A stretch of 64,000 nt of DNA from Oceanobacillus piezotolerans (lineage in GTDB: Bacteria > Bacillota > Bacilli > Bacillales > Amphibacillaceae): positions 62,001 through 126,000 of the forward strand of contig NZ_RCHR01000003.1 of assembly GCF_003665065.1 (NCBI RefSeq), given 5' to 3'. Positions 18,183 through 28,133 of this stretch are shown here, one piece after another. Position 1 is the stretch's first letter, and each line of letters begins with the position of its first letter. The position numbers and the translations under genes were made by a program. The notes below the pieces were generated by a model that saw nothing but the letters and a program-made list of their open reading frames with translations, ran no database searches and was not told the DNA's origin.

Positions 18183-18687
18183 CTTTAAACACCCACTTAA
18201 TCAGCCTCTTTCCTTGCTCGGGGGTGATTTGCTCCTCGTTTATTTCCTTTAAAACAGATCGCCATAAGGCAAGGACCAGACGATCAAGTCCAGCAATGTC
18301 ATTATCATTTATAGAAGCAAAAAATTCTTCTAATTTTGTTACCTTATTATGATTGATTTCTTCACTCATTAACACACTTACTTCATTCTTTATTGCAAAT
18401 TCTAATCCAACGATGAACGCAGCCTCTAATTTCCTATCCGGATCTTCAAATAATGATGCAGCTCCCTCCATTCGGTCCAATATTCGCTGTTCTATTTCAG
18501 CTTTTACCACTTCATAGAGATTTTGTTTCGAGCCAAAATGGTGATAAATCGCTCCGGTCGTAACTTCAGCAGCCTTGGCTAGCTCTGCAATATGGACTCC
18601 TTTATATCCATGCTTACTAAATGCTTCTAATGCCACTCCAATAATTTTTTCTTTCTTTGTTCCAGGTATAGGTATCCAATTCTTCAT
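18160..18687 (-). CDS. TetR-family transcriptional regulator
   Basis: 175 residues. The helix-turn-helix is clear (AFSKHGYKGVHIAELAKAAEVTTGAIYHHFGSKQNLYEVV, residues about 20-60). The C-terminal ligand domain is all helical and unspecific. It is divergent from the VOC gene at 18785, with a 97-base intergenic region that could hold its operator. The target is unknown. Confidence 0.9.
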   Translation of the reverse strand: MKNWIPIPGTKKEKIIGVALEAFSKHGYKGVHIAELAKAAEVTTGAIYHHFGSKQNLYEVVKAEIEQRILDRMEGAASLFEDPDRKLEAAFIVGLEFAIKNEVSVLMSEEINHNKVTKLEEFFASINDNDIAGLDRLVLALWRSVLKEINEEQITPEQGKRLIKWVFKGKRPELS

Positions 18688-18784
18688 ATTTTCATCATAG
18701 CATATTGACAGGTGTGCGTAAATAAATTATGTTTAACGTAACTTGATTATGCAGACAGAATAAAACCATTATGGAGGGATTAAG

Positions 18785-19126
18785 ATGAAATTAGCATTTT
18801 TATCACATCCGGTAAAAGATCTAAAAGCATCCCTGAATTATTACCGAGAAGTTTTTGGATTCGAGGAAGCATGGAGGGAAGGGGACCATACCGCTGCATT
18901 AAAACTGCCAGATTCAGAAATCAAGTTAATGATTGAGGATGATGATGAAGGTTTTTCAGCAGGTGGGGTATTCGTAGTAGTGAGTGTGGATCAATTTTAT
19001 GAAGAAAATAAGGAGAAAATTAATTTTGTAAAAACACCTTGTGATATTCCGCCAGGCAGATATGCTATTTTCCAAGATATAGATGGGAATGTGATGAGAA
19101 TTATTGATATGTCTAAGGAAAGATAG
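18785..19126 (+). CDS. VOC-family (glyoxalase-like) protein
   Basis: 113 residues, two beta-alpha-beta-beta-beta modules (LSHPVKDLKASLNYYREVFGFEEAW; the second ends YAIFQDIDGNVMRIID). Metal ligands of true glyoxalase I are not all evident, so I give no reaction. The ATG follows ATGGAGGGATT. It is divergent from the TetR gene and may be its target. Confidence 0.8.
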   Translation: MKLAFLSHPVKDLKASLNYYREVFGFEEAWREGDHTAALKLPDSEIKLMIEDDDEGFSAGGVFVVVSVDQFYEENKEKINFVKTPCDIPPGRYAIFQDIDGNVMRIIDMSKER

Positions 19127-19211
19127 TGTATAAAGGGAAGTCAATTGGAGTCTATCCATTTTGTTAGAGGAATACAATTTTTTAGAGTAGAGAATTTTTA
19201 TTATACTATTT

Positions 19212-19458
19212 GAGGCTGGGACATAACTAATTTTTTTAATCCAAAAGACGAACGAAGCACCAAGTTAGTGGAGGAAATATACGTAGACTCCTGCGGGAAA
19301 AGCAACAAGCGAAGACCCCGCAGGAAGTGCCCTTCTTCCGAGGAGGCTGAGACGTTGCCCGCGGAAAGCGAAGTATATTTCCGGAACGGTATTTCTCCAC
19401 TAAGCATCGTTCGGATTTTTCTTTTGATAAAAAACTTTTGTCCCGGTCTTTTTTTGTA
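19212..19458. repeat. GC-rich imperfect palindromic repeat, copy 1
   Basis: An element of about 245 bases, richer in G and C than its surroundings. The two ends are imperfect inverted copies (GAGGCTGGGACA... and ...TTTTGTCCCGGTC). Inside, GGAAATATACG lies opposite a downstream CGAAGTATATTTCC, and CTCCTGCGGG lies opposite CCCCGCAGG. The core recurs at 25892-26000. The right end is followed by a T-run and could terminate transcription. Such dispersed elements are known in several Bacillaceae. Confidence 0.75.
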
Positions 19459-19586
19459 GAACAAGACCAATACATGAACTTCCCAGCCATTTTGAGAAAT
19501 AGACTTTCAGACCTAATTTCTAACAAATTCTGTCGATTTCTTTCGATTTGTTCTATAATAGGATTATTGTATTGAGGAGGGAAATT

Positions 19587-21266
19587 ATGACACACAAAAC
19601 AGACATCGAAATTGCTCAAGAAGTACAACTTAAACCGATTGAAGAAATAGCAAAACAAGCAGGTATTGATCGAGAAGACCTTGAAATGTACGGGAATCAT
19701 AAAGCAAAAATTGATTACCAGGCAATGGATAAATTAAAGGAACGGGAGGATGGCAAGTTAATTCTTGTTACAGCGATTACACCGACCCCGGCAGGAGAAG
19801 GGAAAACGACAACTTCCGTTGGCCTTGGTGATGCACTTCATCGCCTAGGTGAAAACACAATGATTGCTATTCGTGAGCCATCCTTGGGACCTGTTTTTGG
19901 CATAAAAGGTGGAGCGGCTGGCGGGGGCTATGCACAAGTTGTACCGATGGAAGATATCAACCTGCATTTCACAGGCGACTTCCACGCCATTGGAGCTGCG
20001 AATAATTTGCTTGCTGCTATGATTGATAACCATATTCATCACGGAAATGAATTGAACATAGACTCACGCAAAATCACTTGGAAACGAGCAGTGGATATGA
20101 ATGATCGCCAACTTCGTTTTATTGTAGATGGTCTACATGGCAAGGTAAATGGTGTTCCACGGGAGGATGGCTTTGATATAACGGTAGCATCAGAAGTGAT
20201 GGCAATTCTTTGTCTGTCCAATTCTATGGTGGAACTTAAAGATAAGTTGAAAAATATTATTGTTGGTTATACATATGATGATAAACCAGTGACCGCTGGA
20301 GACATAAAAGCACACGGCGCTATGGCTGCTTTATTAAAAGACGCACTTAAGCCGAATCTAGTTCAGACATTAGAACATACACCTGCACTTGTTCATGGTG
20401 GCCCGTTTGCAAATATCGCACATGGTTGTAACAGTGTGATGGCAACTAAAATGGCATTAAAGTATGCCGATTATGTCGTGACAGAAGCTGGGTTTGGAGC
20501 TGACCTTGGTGCAGAGAAGTTTTTTGATATTAAATGTCGAGTTTCAGGTGTGAGACCATCTGCAGTAGTACTTGTTGCTACGGTTCGTGCTTTAAAGATG
20601 CATGGTGGAGTAGCAAAAACGGAATTAAACGATGAAAATGTAGCTGCCGTTGAAGCCGGCTTACCAAATCTAATGAAGCATTTAGAAAACATTCAGAATG
20701 TTTACGGAATGCCTGCCGTGGTTGCAATTAATAAATTCCCAACCGATACGGCAGAAGAATTACAGGTAATTGAAGAAAAATGCCGTGCTCTTGGTGTTAC
20801 TGTTGTTTTATCTGATGTATGGGCAAATGGTGGAGCTGGCGGAGAGGCTTTAGCGAAAGAAGTTATTCGTCTTACTAAGGAAGAGCATGCCGAGCTTCAT
20901 TATGCCTATGAACTTGAAGATACAATTACGCAAAAAATTGAAAAACTTGTTAAAAAGGTATATGGCGGGAAAGGAATCGAACTTTCACGTGGGGCTGAGC
21001 GGGAGATTCAACGATTGGAAGCTTTAGGATTTGGAAGACTGCCGATCTGTGTTGCCAAAACACAATATTCATTTTCCGATGATGCAACGCAACTCGGACG
21101 TCCAACTGACTTCACTATCCATATTCGCAACGTGAGAATATCAGCTGGAGCAGGTTTTATTGTTGTTCTGACTGGCGAAATAATGACCATGCCAGGCTTG
21201 CCGAAAAGACCTCAAGCAGAGCAAATTAATGTGGATGAAAACGGTAAAATATCGGGATTGTTCTAA
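19587..21266 (+). CDS. fhs: formate-tetrahydrofolate ligase
   Basis: Makes 10-formyl-THF from formate, THF and ATP in the cytoplasm. 559 residues, the family length. The P-loop [12 protein letters not shown] is at residues 65-76. [22 protein letters not shown] and [18 protein letters not shown] are signature stretches of the family. ATG 19587 follows TTGAGGAGGG. First gene of a folate cluster with folC, folE and fau. Confidence 0.97.
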   Translation: MTHKTDIEIAQEVQLKPIEEIAKQAGIDREDLEMYGNHKAKIDYQAMDKLKEREDGKLILVTAITPTPAGEGKTTTSVGLGDALHRLGENTMIAIREPSLGPVFGIKGGAAGGGYAQVVPMEDINLHFTGDFHAIGAANNLLAAMIDNHIHHGNELNIDSRKITWKRAVDMNDRQLRFIVDGLHGKVNGVPREDGFDITVASEVMAILCLSNSMVELKDKLKNIIVGYTYDDKPVTAGDIKAHGAMAALLKDALKPNLVQTLEHTPALVHGGPFANIAHGCNSVMATKMALKYADYVVTEAGFGADLGAEKFFDIKCRVSGVRPSAVVLVATVRALKMHGGVAKTELNDENVAAVEAGLPNLMKHLENIQNVYGMPAVVAINKFPTDTAEELQVIEEKCRALGVTVVLSDVWANGGAGGEALAKEVIRLTKEEHAELHYAYELEDTITQKIEKLVKKVYGGKGIELSRGAEREIQRLEALGFGRLPICVAKTQYSFSDDATQLGRPTDFTIHIRNVRISAGAGFIVVLTGEIMTMPGLPKRPQAEQINVDENGKISGLF

Positions 21267-21283
21267 GGGAGGGTCCTTATGAA

Positions 21284-22558
21284 ATGAATTATCAAGAAGC
21301 ATTAAATTATATCCATACACCAATGATAAATGGGATGAAATTTGGGTTAGAAAGAATGCAGCTTATCATGGAAGCTCTAGGAAACCCACAGGATAAACTA
21401 AAAGTGATTCATATTGCTGGAACAAATGGAAAGGGCTCGGTTGCTTCCTATCTATCACATGTTCTAACCAGCGCTGGATATAAAACAGGACTCTTTACCT
21501 CGCCGTTTTTAGAAGCCTTTAATGAGCGGTTTAAGATTAACAACCAGGAAATCGAAAATGAAGCTTTAAGCCGGATTACGGGGTTAGTGAAAGAAAAAGT
21601 GGAGGCTGTGCAAGTAAGCCTAAGCGAATTTGAGCTAATTACGGCTATTGCTTTCCAATACTTTCATGAAGAACAATGTGATGTGGTTGTACTTGAGGTA
21701 GGGCTGGGCGGAAGATTAGATTCGACGAATATTATTCATTCGCCAGTTTTATCCATCATTACATCCATTGGTTATGACCACCAAGCGTATTTAGGGGATA
21801 CTCTACCAGAAATTGCTGGGGAAAAAGCAGGAATAATAAAGGAAGGTCGTCCAGTTATTCTATACCCTCAGGAAAAGGAAACGGAAGATGTCATCTTAGG
21901 AGTTGCCTCTGAGAAAAATAGCAAAGTGGTTATACCGGATTTTTCACAAATCAAGCTAATAGAAAAAAGCTTGGAAGGACAAACCTTTGATTATAAAGAC
22001 TGCAAACAGATTAACATTTCATTGCTTGGAGAACATCAGTTAAAGAATGCGGCCTTAGTTATAGAAGCAATAGAATCCATACGCGCAGAAGGTTTCAAAA
22101 TCGATGGAGCAGCTTTGATTAGAGGACTGGCTGCAACAAAATGGCCAGGTCGATTTGAGGTCATAAAGCAGCGTCCCACAGTTATTATCGATGGAGCACA
22201 TAATATTGACAGTGTTCGTACATTAATGGGAAATTTAACAACGTATTTTCATGACAAGAGAATGATTGCGATTTTTGGAGTATTGAAGGATAAAGATGTC
22301 TCTCAGATGATAGAAGAAGTGTCAAGTCGAATACAGACTTTTATAACCGTAACACCGGACAGCCCAAGAGCAATGCTTGCAGGTGAACTAGCGGATGAGC
22401 TAAGAGATAAAAATTTGAATGCAATATCCAGTGAAAGTTATGAAGAAGCTGTGGAGCTTGCACTCAAGATGGCGAACACTGAGGATATTATCTGTTCGTT
22501 TGGTTCCCTTTATTATATTGGCTCCATTCGCCGTGTTTTTAATCAATTGGAAAAGTGA
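21284..22558 (+). CDS. folC: folylpolyglutamate synthase / dihydrofolate synthase
   Basis: Adds glutamate to folates and/or makes dihydrofolate. 424 residues. Mur-ligase type ATP site HIAGTNGKGSVASYL (near 43-57), central domain with LGGRLDSTN, and the C-terminal domain VIIDGAHNIDSV. ATG at 21284 is 9 bases after GGGAGGG. Another ATG 6 bases earlier closes after two codons. It starts 17 bases after fhs, so the two are cotranscribed. Confidence 0.95.
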   Translation: MNYQEALNYIHTPMINGMKFGLERMQLIMEALGNPQDKLKVIHIAGTNGKGSVASYLSHVLTSAGYKTGLFTSPFLEAFNERFKINNQEIENEALSRITGLVKEKVEAVQVSLSEFELITAIAFQYFHEEQCDVVVLEVGLGGRLDSTNIIHSPVLSIITSIGYDHQAYLGDTLPEIAGEKAGIIKEGRPVILYPQEKETEDVILGVASEKNSKVVIPDFSQIKLIEKSLEGQTFDYKDCKQINISLLGEHQLKNAALVIEAIESIRAEGFKIDGAALIRGLAATKWPGRFEVIKQRPTVIIDGAHNIDSVRTLMGNLTTYFHDKRMIAIFGVLKDKDVSQMIEEVSSRIQTFITVTPDSPRAMLAGELADELRDKNLNAISSESYEEAVELALKMANTEDIICSFGSLYYIGSIRRVFNQLEK

Positions 22559-22584
22559 CAGTATATTGAAAGGGTCGATTAGTG

Positions 22585-23142
22585 ATGGATAAAGAAAAAA
22601 TTCAAAGTGCAGTTCGAATGATCCTAGAAGCGATCGGAGAAAACCCAGATCGTCAAGGATTAATGGACACCCCAAGAAGAGTAGCAGATATGTATGAGGA
22701 AGTGTTTGCCGGGATAGAGAAAGACCCAGCGATTCACGCTCAGACTGTATTTGATGAACCACATGAAGAAATGGTTTTAGTGAAGGATATTCAATTCTCC
22801 TCTATGTGTGAGCACCATTTAGTTCCGTTTATTGGAGTAGCTCACGTTGCCTATATGCCGAAGAATGGCCGAGTCATAGGATTAAGCAAGCTTGCCCGTA
22901 TTGTGGATGATATAAGTAAACGTCCACAGCTCCAAGAAAGAATAACTAAATCAGTGGCTGACTTATTAATGGAGGAATTAGCTCCGATTGGTGTCATGGT
23001 AGTCATTGAAGCAGAGCATATGTGCATGAGCATCCGTGGGGTGAAAAAGCAGGGCTCTACGACAGTAACAAGTGCAGTGCGAGGGGAATTTAAAACAAAT
23101 AGTAAGTCACGAAATGAAGTGCTGGCATTAATCAATCGTTAA
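22585..23142 (+). CDS. folE: GTP cyclohydrolase I
   Basis: Catalyses GTP to 7,8-dihydroneopterin triphosphate, the first step of folate synthesis. 185 residues. Signature [20 protein letters not shown] supplies the zinc ligands Cys and His, and [14 protein letters not shown] holds the second Cys ligand. ATG 22585 follows AAAGGG. It lies 26 bases after folC. Confidence 0.95.
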   Translation: MDKEKIQSAVRMILEAIGENPDRQGLMDTPRRVADMYEEVFAGIEKDPAIHAQTVFDEPHEEMVLVKDIQFSSMCEHHLVPFIGVAHVAYMPKNGRVIGLSKLARIVDDISKRPQLQERITKSVADLLMEELAPIGVMVVIEAEHMCMSIRGVKKQGSTTVTSAVRGEFKTNSKSRNEVLALINR

Positions 23143-23159
23143 CATGGAGTGAGTGTGCG

Positions 23160-23720
23160 TTGAATAAAGCAGATATAAGGCAAAATATCATTAAGAAGCT
23201 GAAAAACGTATCAGAAACAGAGAGAAACAGGGTAGACGCTAAGCTCTTTGAGGAGCTAATTTCTTCTTCTTACTGGAAAAATGCAAAAAGAATTGGTGTT
23301 ACAGTTTCCAATGGCTTCGAATGGAATACTAAACCTATCATTGAGGAAGGCTGGAAGCAAGGGAAAGCGATGTGTGTCCCGAAGTGCTATCCTACTCTAA
23401 AAGAGCTGAAGTTTTTTGAACTGGAAAAATTTGATCAGCTTGAGATTGTTTATTACAATTTACAAGAGCCAAAGCCTTCAGAAACAATTGAAGTAAAAAA
23501 GAATGAGATGGATTTAATCATCGTACCTGGTATTGTTTTTGATAGAAGGGGCTATCGTATTGGATTTGGCGGCGGGTATTATGACCGGTTTTTAGCTAAT
23601 TATAAAAAGCATACGGTCTCCATCCTGCACTCGCTTCAATTAATGGATGAGATTCCGGTTGATGAACATGATATTGCGATAAACACTTTAATTACAGAAA
23701 AAGGCTTCGTTGATTTATAA
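23160..23720 (+). CDS. fau: 5-formyltetrahydrofolate cyclo-ligase
   Basis: Converts 5-formyl-THF to methenyl-THF with ATP. 186 residues. The YqgN family signatures IIVPGIVFDRRGYRIGFGGGYYDRFL and the N-terminal R-x-x-DAKLFEEL region are present. The start is TTG 17 bases after folE, after a TGGAGTGAG site. Last gene of the fhs-folC-folE-fau cluster. Confidence 0.93.
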   Translation: MNKADIRQNIIKKLKNVSETERNRVDAKLFEELISSSYWKNAKRIGVTVSNGFEWNTKPIIEEGWKQGKAMCVPKCYPTLKELKFFELEKFDQLEIVYYNLQEPKPSETIEVKKNEMDLIIVPGIVFDRRGYRIGFGGGYYDRFLANYKKHTVSILHSLQLMDEIPVDEHDIAINTLITEKGFVDL

Positions 23721-23736
23721 AACGAAGCTTTTTTTG
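23699..23736 (+). terminator. terminator of the folate cluster
   Basis: AAAGGCTTCGTT pairs with AACGAAGCTTTTTTT. The left arm lies inside the last codons of fau. Confidence 0.88.
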
Positions 23737-23955
23737 ATAATTCCAGAGCTTACAAGCTATATCATGCAAACAGTGGCATGGTACTGTGTATATTTTGGAA
23801 GTAACAAACGAGTGGCCAAATACAACTATGGGACTGAAAAGAATATTCTATACTAAATGTCTATTTAATCTAATAAATGATTTGAATAAAGGATATATTC
23901 GTATTAGAATAAAACTAGACTAACAGTATAAAGAAATATGAGAAAAGGTGGAAAG

Positions 23956-24843
23956 ATGAATCAAAAGAAGAAGCAAATTATTGACGCAGCACAAAGGCTC
24001 TTTATTAAAAAAGGATTCTCATCCACTTCGATTCAGGATATTTTAGACGAAGCAGAAATTGCAAAGGGGACCTTTTATAATTATTTCAGCTCCAAAAATG
24101 AATGCTTAATGGCAATATTAGAATTAATAAGCGAAGAAATAATACAAGAACGAATTCATCTAGCATACGGTAAGGAGCGTGACGATGAATCGGTGTTTGC
24201 TGCTCAAATGGCTGTACGATTTAATATAGATAAAAAACATAATTTAATGGCACTTTTTTCCACTGTACGTGGAAGTGAGGATAAAGACTTACAAGCTTTT
24301 CTAGATAAACAGTATGTTATGGAACTGCACTGGGTTGCTAATAGGTTAAAGGAAATTTATGGCCAGGAGATTGACTCGCTATCTTATGATTATGCCATTA
24401 TATTTCTTGGGATTGTACAGCAGGCAGCCTATGTAGTGAAACGGACCAAACCTAGTATTGATCAAACAGAAGCGATGATTCAGTTCTCTTTAAATCGGAT
24501 AAGCTCGCTAATTGAAACACAAAGTGGTGTGGGTAACGCATTTTTCCATGAAGAGGATTTCTATAAATTCTTAAACGTGGAAGAGCCCAGCCTGGATGTT
24601 TTAAAGCAGCAAATTGTTGAAACCTTAAATGAGATAAACGAAGCCCGTTTTCCAGAAAAGGAGTATTATGCTTTTATAATAGAGGAATTACAGCGGGAGA
24701 AACCAAGGATGGTCCTTCTTGAGAGTATTTTTCTTACCTTAAGTAAAGAAGTAGAAGGAACCATAAACGAAGGAAAGATAAGAAAAGTTTCTTCACTTGC
24801 ATGGCGTTTGATTGAAAGGGAGAAAAGGAAGCGGTTAAAGTAA
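23956..24843 (+). CDS. TetR-family transcriptional regulator (long form)
   Basis: 295 residues, longer than the usual 190-220. The helix-turn-helix is at residues about 8-50 (AQRLFIKKGFSSTSIQDILDEAEIAKGTFYNYFSSKNECLMAIL). The extended C-terminal half is helical and may include a second ligand or dimer region. ATG 23956 follows AAAGGTGG. It precedes a GNAT gene by 12 bases and FosB after that, so it could regulate that resistance pair. Confidence 0.88.
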   Translation: MNQKKKQIIDAAQRLFIKKGFSSTSIQDILDEAEIAKGTFYNYFSSKNECLMAILELISEEIIQERIHLAYGKERDDESVFAAQMAVRFNIDKKHNLMALFSTVRGSEDKDLQAFLDKQYVMELHWVANRLKEIYGQEIDSLSYDYAIIFLGIVQQAAYVVKRTKPSIDQTEAMIQFSLNRISSLIETQSGVGNAFFHEEDFYKFLNVEEPSLDVLKQQIVETLNEINEARFPEKEYYAFIIEELQREKPRMVLLESIFLTLSKEVEGTINEGKIRKVSSLAWRLIEREKRKRLK

Positions 24844-24855
24844 GGAGCTGAGACC

Positions 24856-25344
24856 ATGCTTTTACAGGTTCGGAAAATGACAGAAAAGTATGCAACAGAG
24901 GTTCTCTGTTGGAAATATGACAAGCCATATGATTTTTATAATCAGATTCTTTCCAGTGGAGCAATAATGGAACTGCTTACTTATAAATATTATGTCGTAT
25001 TGGATGATTATCTTAAGGTTATTGGCTTTTTCTGTACAGGAAAGCCAGCACGAGTACCATTGGGAGAAAAATTCTATATATACGAAGAAGATTGTGTCGA
25101 CATTGGGATTGGGCTAAAACCGGAACTGACGGGCAAAGGGAATGGGAAGACGTTCTTAACTTTTATCCTTCGCTTTCTCGAAGAAAGTGACTCACGAGAT
25201 ATTCGGCTCACAGTAGCAACCTTTAATAAGCGAGCAATTAAGTTATATGAAAATGTAGGTTTTAAAGAACAAATACGATTTTACAAGAATGACACGGAAT
25301 TTATGACGATGATTAAGAGAAAGGATGGTATGATTGGTGGTTGA
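24856..25344 (+). CDS. GNAT-family N-acetyltransferase
   Basis: 162 residues. The acetyl-CoA loop is seen in [26 protein letters not shown] (Q/R-x-x-G-x-G/A type as TGKGNG). It is followed by [22 protein letters not shown], the classic last motif of ribosomal-protein or drug N-acetyltransferases. The substrate is unknown. It overlaps the next gene by 8 bases. Confidence 0.88.
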   Translation: MLLQVRKMTEKYATEVLCWKYDKPYDFYNQILSSGAIMELLTYKYYVVLDDYLKVIGFFCTGKPARVPLGEKFYIYEEDCVDIGIGLKPELTGKGNGKTFLTFILRFLEESDSRDIRLTVATFNKRAIKLYENVGFKEQIRFYKNDTEFMTMIKRKDGMIGG

Positions 25345-25756
25345 TGGAATTAATCATCTATTGTTCTCTGTATCTCATTTAGAAAAATCCATTGCATTTT
25401 ATCAACATGTTTTTCATGCAAAGTTACTAGTGAAAGGTAGGAACACAGCTTACTTTGATTTAAATGGTATCTGGCTGGCACTGAATGTTGAAAAGGACAT
25501 TCCGAGAAACGAAATTAATCAATCTTATACACATATTGCTTTTTCTATTGATGAAAAAGACTTTGATCGAATGTATGAACGTTTAATAGATTTAGGTGTA
25601 AATATTTTGCCTGGTCGAGATAGAGATGAGCGGGATAAAAAGTCTATATATTTTACAGATCCAGATGGACATAAATTTGAATTTCATACAGGGACATTGC
25701 AGGATAGAATAGATTATTATAAAACGGAGAAGAATCATATGGAATTTTTCGATTAA
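25337..25756 (+). CDS. fosB: FosB metallothiol transferase (fosfomycin resistance type)
   Basis: FosB opens the epoxide of fosfomycin with a thiol, normally bacillithiol, in a metal-dependent reaction. With a GTG start at 25337 the product is 139 residues, the FosB length, and its His7 (GINH) matches the family's first metal ligand. THIAFSI and [17 protein letters not shown] supply the other ligands and the C-terminal signature. It overlaps the GNAT gene, so both are made from one mRNA. Activity on fosfomycin is inferred from family identity. Confidence 0.88.
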   Translation: MVDGINHLLFSVSHLEKSIAFYQHVFHAKLLVKGRNTAYFDLNGIWLALNVEKDIPRNEINQSYTHIAFSIDEKDFDRMYERLIDLGVNILPGRDRDERDKKSIYFTDPDGHKFEFHTGTLQDRIDYYKTEKNHMEFFD

Positions 25757-25782
25757 AGGTTACCAACACGGAACCAGCAAAG

Positions 25783-26040
25783 CGGCGCCTGTCCTAATGC
25801 ATTTCGAGTGCATGCCCATCCGCCAGGCTTGGTGGCTGGGAGACAATTAATCTGCTTAACAAAAAAGACGAACATTCTGCTATTCTAGCGGAGGAAATAT
25901 ACGTAGACTCCTACGGGAGGATAGGCCTAGGTGAGACCCCGCAGTGCGTTAGCACGAGGAGGCTCAGCAGCCGCCCGTGGAAAGCGAAGTATATTTCCGT
26001 AGCGGTTATCTCCGCTATTTTGTTGGTTCTTTTCTTTAAT
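25783..26040. repeat. GC-rich imperfect palindromic repeat, copy 2
   Basis: The core (about 25892-26000) shares with the copy at 19212 the segments GGAGGAAATATACGTAGACT and GGAAAGCGAAGTATATTTCC in the same order and spacing. The middle differs. The left 70 bases (GGCGCCTGTCC..., with the self-complementary TGCATTTCGAGTGCA) are not present in copy 1. It sits between convergent genes. Confidence 0.75.
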
Positions 26041-26087
26041 TTCCATTTGGAGAAGTGGCACCACACGAAATGTCGTACACTCATAGA

Positions 26088-26112
26088 CCAAAAAAAGAGG
26101 CTGCTCCTCTAT
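26088..26112 (-). terminator. terminator of the C45-type acyltransferase gene
   Basis: On the minus strand AGAGG-AGCAG-CCTCT is followed by TTTTTTT. Short stem but long T-run. Confidence 0.65.
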
Positions 26113-26132
26113 TAAAGCAACCCTCAGCTAAA

Positions 26133-27173
26133 TTATTTCATATGAGCAAACCCTAAATCTGTATCTACTTCTCCATAAATGCGATTGCTATCATAATCTT
26201 CGCCATTTAACCATTCCCCAAAATCAAACACAGTTGGCTCTTGATCTCCGCCAAGCGCAAACCAAACCTTCTTTTCTTTTGGCAGGTAACCAGAAGTATG
26301 GATGGTTCCTGACCAACTTTTATAATCCGTAGCAAAGACGCCTTTATTTATGTCATTTAATAAATGAAATGCTTGATGAATATTATCAGCGTCGTTCTGC
26401 TGTTCATGAATCGCATTTAGTCGTTTATGAGACTCATCTAAGTAATGGCGATTCTCTTCTTTTAATATCTCAAAGTGATTTGTACAAGCATTGCCTTTAC
26501 GTACTTCTACTGATCTAGGAGTAGCCTCAATAATTGATGTTTCTCCATTTGAATCCAACACAATATAACTAAAAGAGTGACGGTGCGGAATCTCTTTTAA
26601 AAAGTCTTCTGCTTCTTGTGTCGTTGCACAATTTTCTAGCATCATTCTTCCTATCATATGGCAGACAAATCCACTGCCAGGCTTTTTGCGATGAATGGAA
26701 TTATATCCCATAGCTAACCCTTTTTCATTCATTCCATCCATCCGTCCAGTGATTCGCTGTGCTGGCCCAATGACTGCATAGCCACTATCTGATGGGGCAA
26801 AAACATGAAATCTTCCCTCGTATGTCTTTGGGTGATAATCGTAATTACGCACTAGAAAATCTTTTCCAGTAAATGTCGAGCACCCACTACGTGGCGCTTC
26901 AATTCTATATCCACCAAAGTCACGAAGAATTTCCTCCATCGGCTGCTTCAGTGAATCCTGCATTCCGATTAATTCCTCCCGAATGGCAGGTGCATACTTC
27001 TGAAAAATGTCCTTTGTTTCCTGGACATTAATATCGAAGCGGGGTCTTCGTAGCTGCCATTGCCTTCTTCTGTTTTTCATAATAAGAGAATCACTCAATT
27101 GATTTCCTTGAATCTGCCCTAACTCATAATGACTGCCTCTAAACTGGATAATATCGCTGTATATTTGCTGCAT
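26133..27173 (-). CDS. C45-type autoproteolytic acyltransferase/hydrolase (penicillin acyltransferase-like)
   Basis: 346 residues if started at the ATG spaced after AAGGATGGGG; an ATG three codons earlier is also possible. In acyl-coenzyme A:6-aminopenicillanate acyltransferase-type enzymes a precursor is cut before a catalytic Cys. Here that Cys is in PRSGCSTF (about residue 98), followed by VRNYDYHP and GLAMGYNSIH, which fit the Ntn-hydrolase fold. The natural substrate in bacilli is not known. It is a single gene with its own terminator. Confidence 0.8.
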   Translation of the reverse strand: MQQIYSDIIQFRGSHYELGQIQGNQLSDSLIMKNRRRQWQLRRPRFDINVQETKDIFQKYAPAIREELIGMQDSLKQPMEEILRDFGGYRIEAPRSGCSTFTGKDFLVRNYDYHPKTYEGRFHVFAPSDSGYAVIGPAQRITGRMDGMNEKGLAMGYNSIHRKKPGSGFVCHMIGRMMLENCATTQEAEDFLKEIPHRHSFSYIVLDSNGETSIIEATPRSVEVRKGNACTNHFEILKEENRHYLDESHKRLNAIHEQQNDADNIHQAFHLLNDINKGVFATDYKSWSGTIHTSGYLPKEKKVWFALGGDQEPTVFDFGEWLNGEDYDSNRIYGEVDTDLGFAHMK

Positions 27174-27450
27174 TTTCCCCATCCTTGTTTTTCAGTATAT
27201 ATGTAATTGTACAGGAAAAAATAATCGATGTGAAAAGAATGGAAGCGAATAAATTCGAGACTTGAGAATGATGGAACCTTTAGTTTGGTAAATGGGTTGA
27301 AGTTGTCCCTCTCATTACAAGGAAATATCTACATATTACCATGAAGGCAAATAATACCAAATTATGAAAAAACCATCACTTGAAAACGTTTGTTGTTTTT
27401 GGAATAATAGTTTATAGGAAGAATTACAATACATATGGGGGAATTACTAA

Positions 27451-28011
27451 ATGAAAATCGTAGCCATGGTTGGAAGCAACCGCAGTGACTCATATAATAT
27501 GCAGCTTGCTACTTTTATGCAAAAAAGATACGCACAAAAAGTAGAAATCGAGATTTTACCGATTAATAAACTACCATTTTATAATCAGGATGATGAATTG
27601 AATCCACCCGAGATTGTTAAAGAAATTAGAAACAAAATTAAAGAAAGTGACGGAATCCTGTTTGTGACTCCGGAATACAATGCCTCCATCCCGGGCGTAT
27701 TAAAAAATGCTATTGATTGGTTCTCACGTGTGGAGAAGGTAATGGTAAACAAACCAGCAATGATAGTTGGCGCTTCAATGGGTGCTTTAGGAACGGTAAA
27801 GGCACAATTACAGCTTCGTCAGATTTTGAATTCTCAAGGGGTTTCTACTTTAACATTGCCAGGAAATGAAGTATATGTTGGCTCTGTACACGAAAAGATT
27901 GATGAGAATGGCAACCTTATAGATGAATCAACTATTCAGTTTATTGATACTGTAGTAGATAATTTTATGAATTGGATTGAAAAAGTAGTAATTTACGCAA
28001 GCGCATATTAA
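27451..28011 (+). CDS. NAD(P)H-dependent FMN/azo reductase family protein
   Basis: 186 residues, flavodoxin-like. The N-terminal VGSNRSDSYNMQLA phosphate-binding loop, FVTPEYNASIPGVLKNAIDWFSR and VGASMGALGTVKAQLQLRQIL match the YhdA/azobenzene reductase family. It probably reduces quinones or azo compounds with FMN. ATG follows GGGGGAATT. A TTGAAA-17-AATAAT promoter-like pair lies about 50 bases upstream. Confidence 0.88.
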   Translation: MKIVAMVGSNRSDSYNMQLATFMQKRYAQKVEIEILPINKLPFYNQDDELNPPEIVKEIRNKIKESDGILFVTPEYNASIPGVLKNAIDWFSRVEKVMVNKPAMIVGASMGALGTVKAQLQLRQILNSQGVSTLTLPGNEVYVGSVHEKIDENGNLIDESTIQFIDTVVDNFMNWIEKVVIYASAY

Positions 28012-28017
28012 TAGAAT

Positions 28018-28055
28018 GATATACTCGTCTCTAGTTGAGGCGGGTATTTTTTATA
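28018..28055 (+). terminator. terminator after the FMN reductase gene
   Basis: ATACTCGTCTC pairs with GAGGCGGGTAT around TAGTT, followed by a T-run. Confidence 0.88.
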
Positions 28056-28133
28056 CATAAAAAATGAGAATCCAGTCCATAATACAAAAGTAAACTTTCA
28101 GGTTTTTATCCTACATAGAAAGGAGTTTTACAG

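Noticed and set aside
19201..19470. frames inside the GC-rich repeat
   Set aside because: Palindromic repeat sequence gives open frames on both strands; composition is not protein-like.
27372..27387. possible CcpA (cre) site TTGAAAACGTTTGTTG ahead of the FMN reductase
   Set aside because: The left half fits, but the right half of the palindrome does not; it overlaps a promoter-like -35 and is too weak to call.
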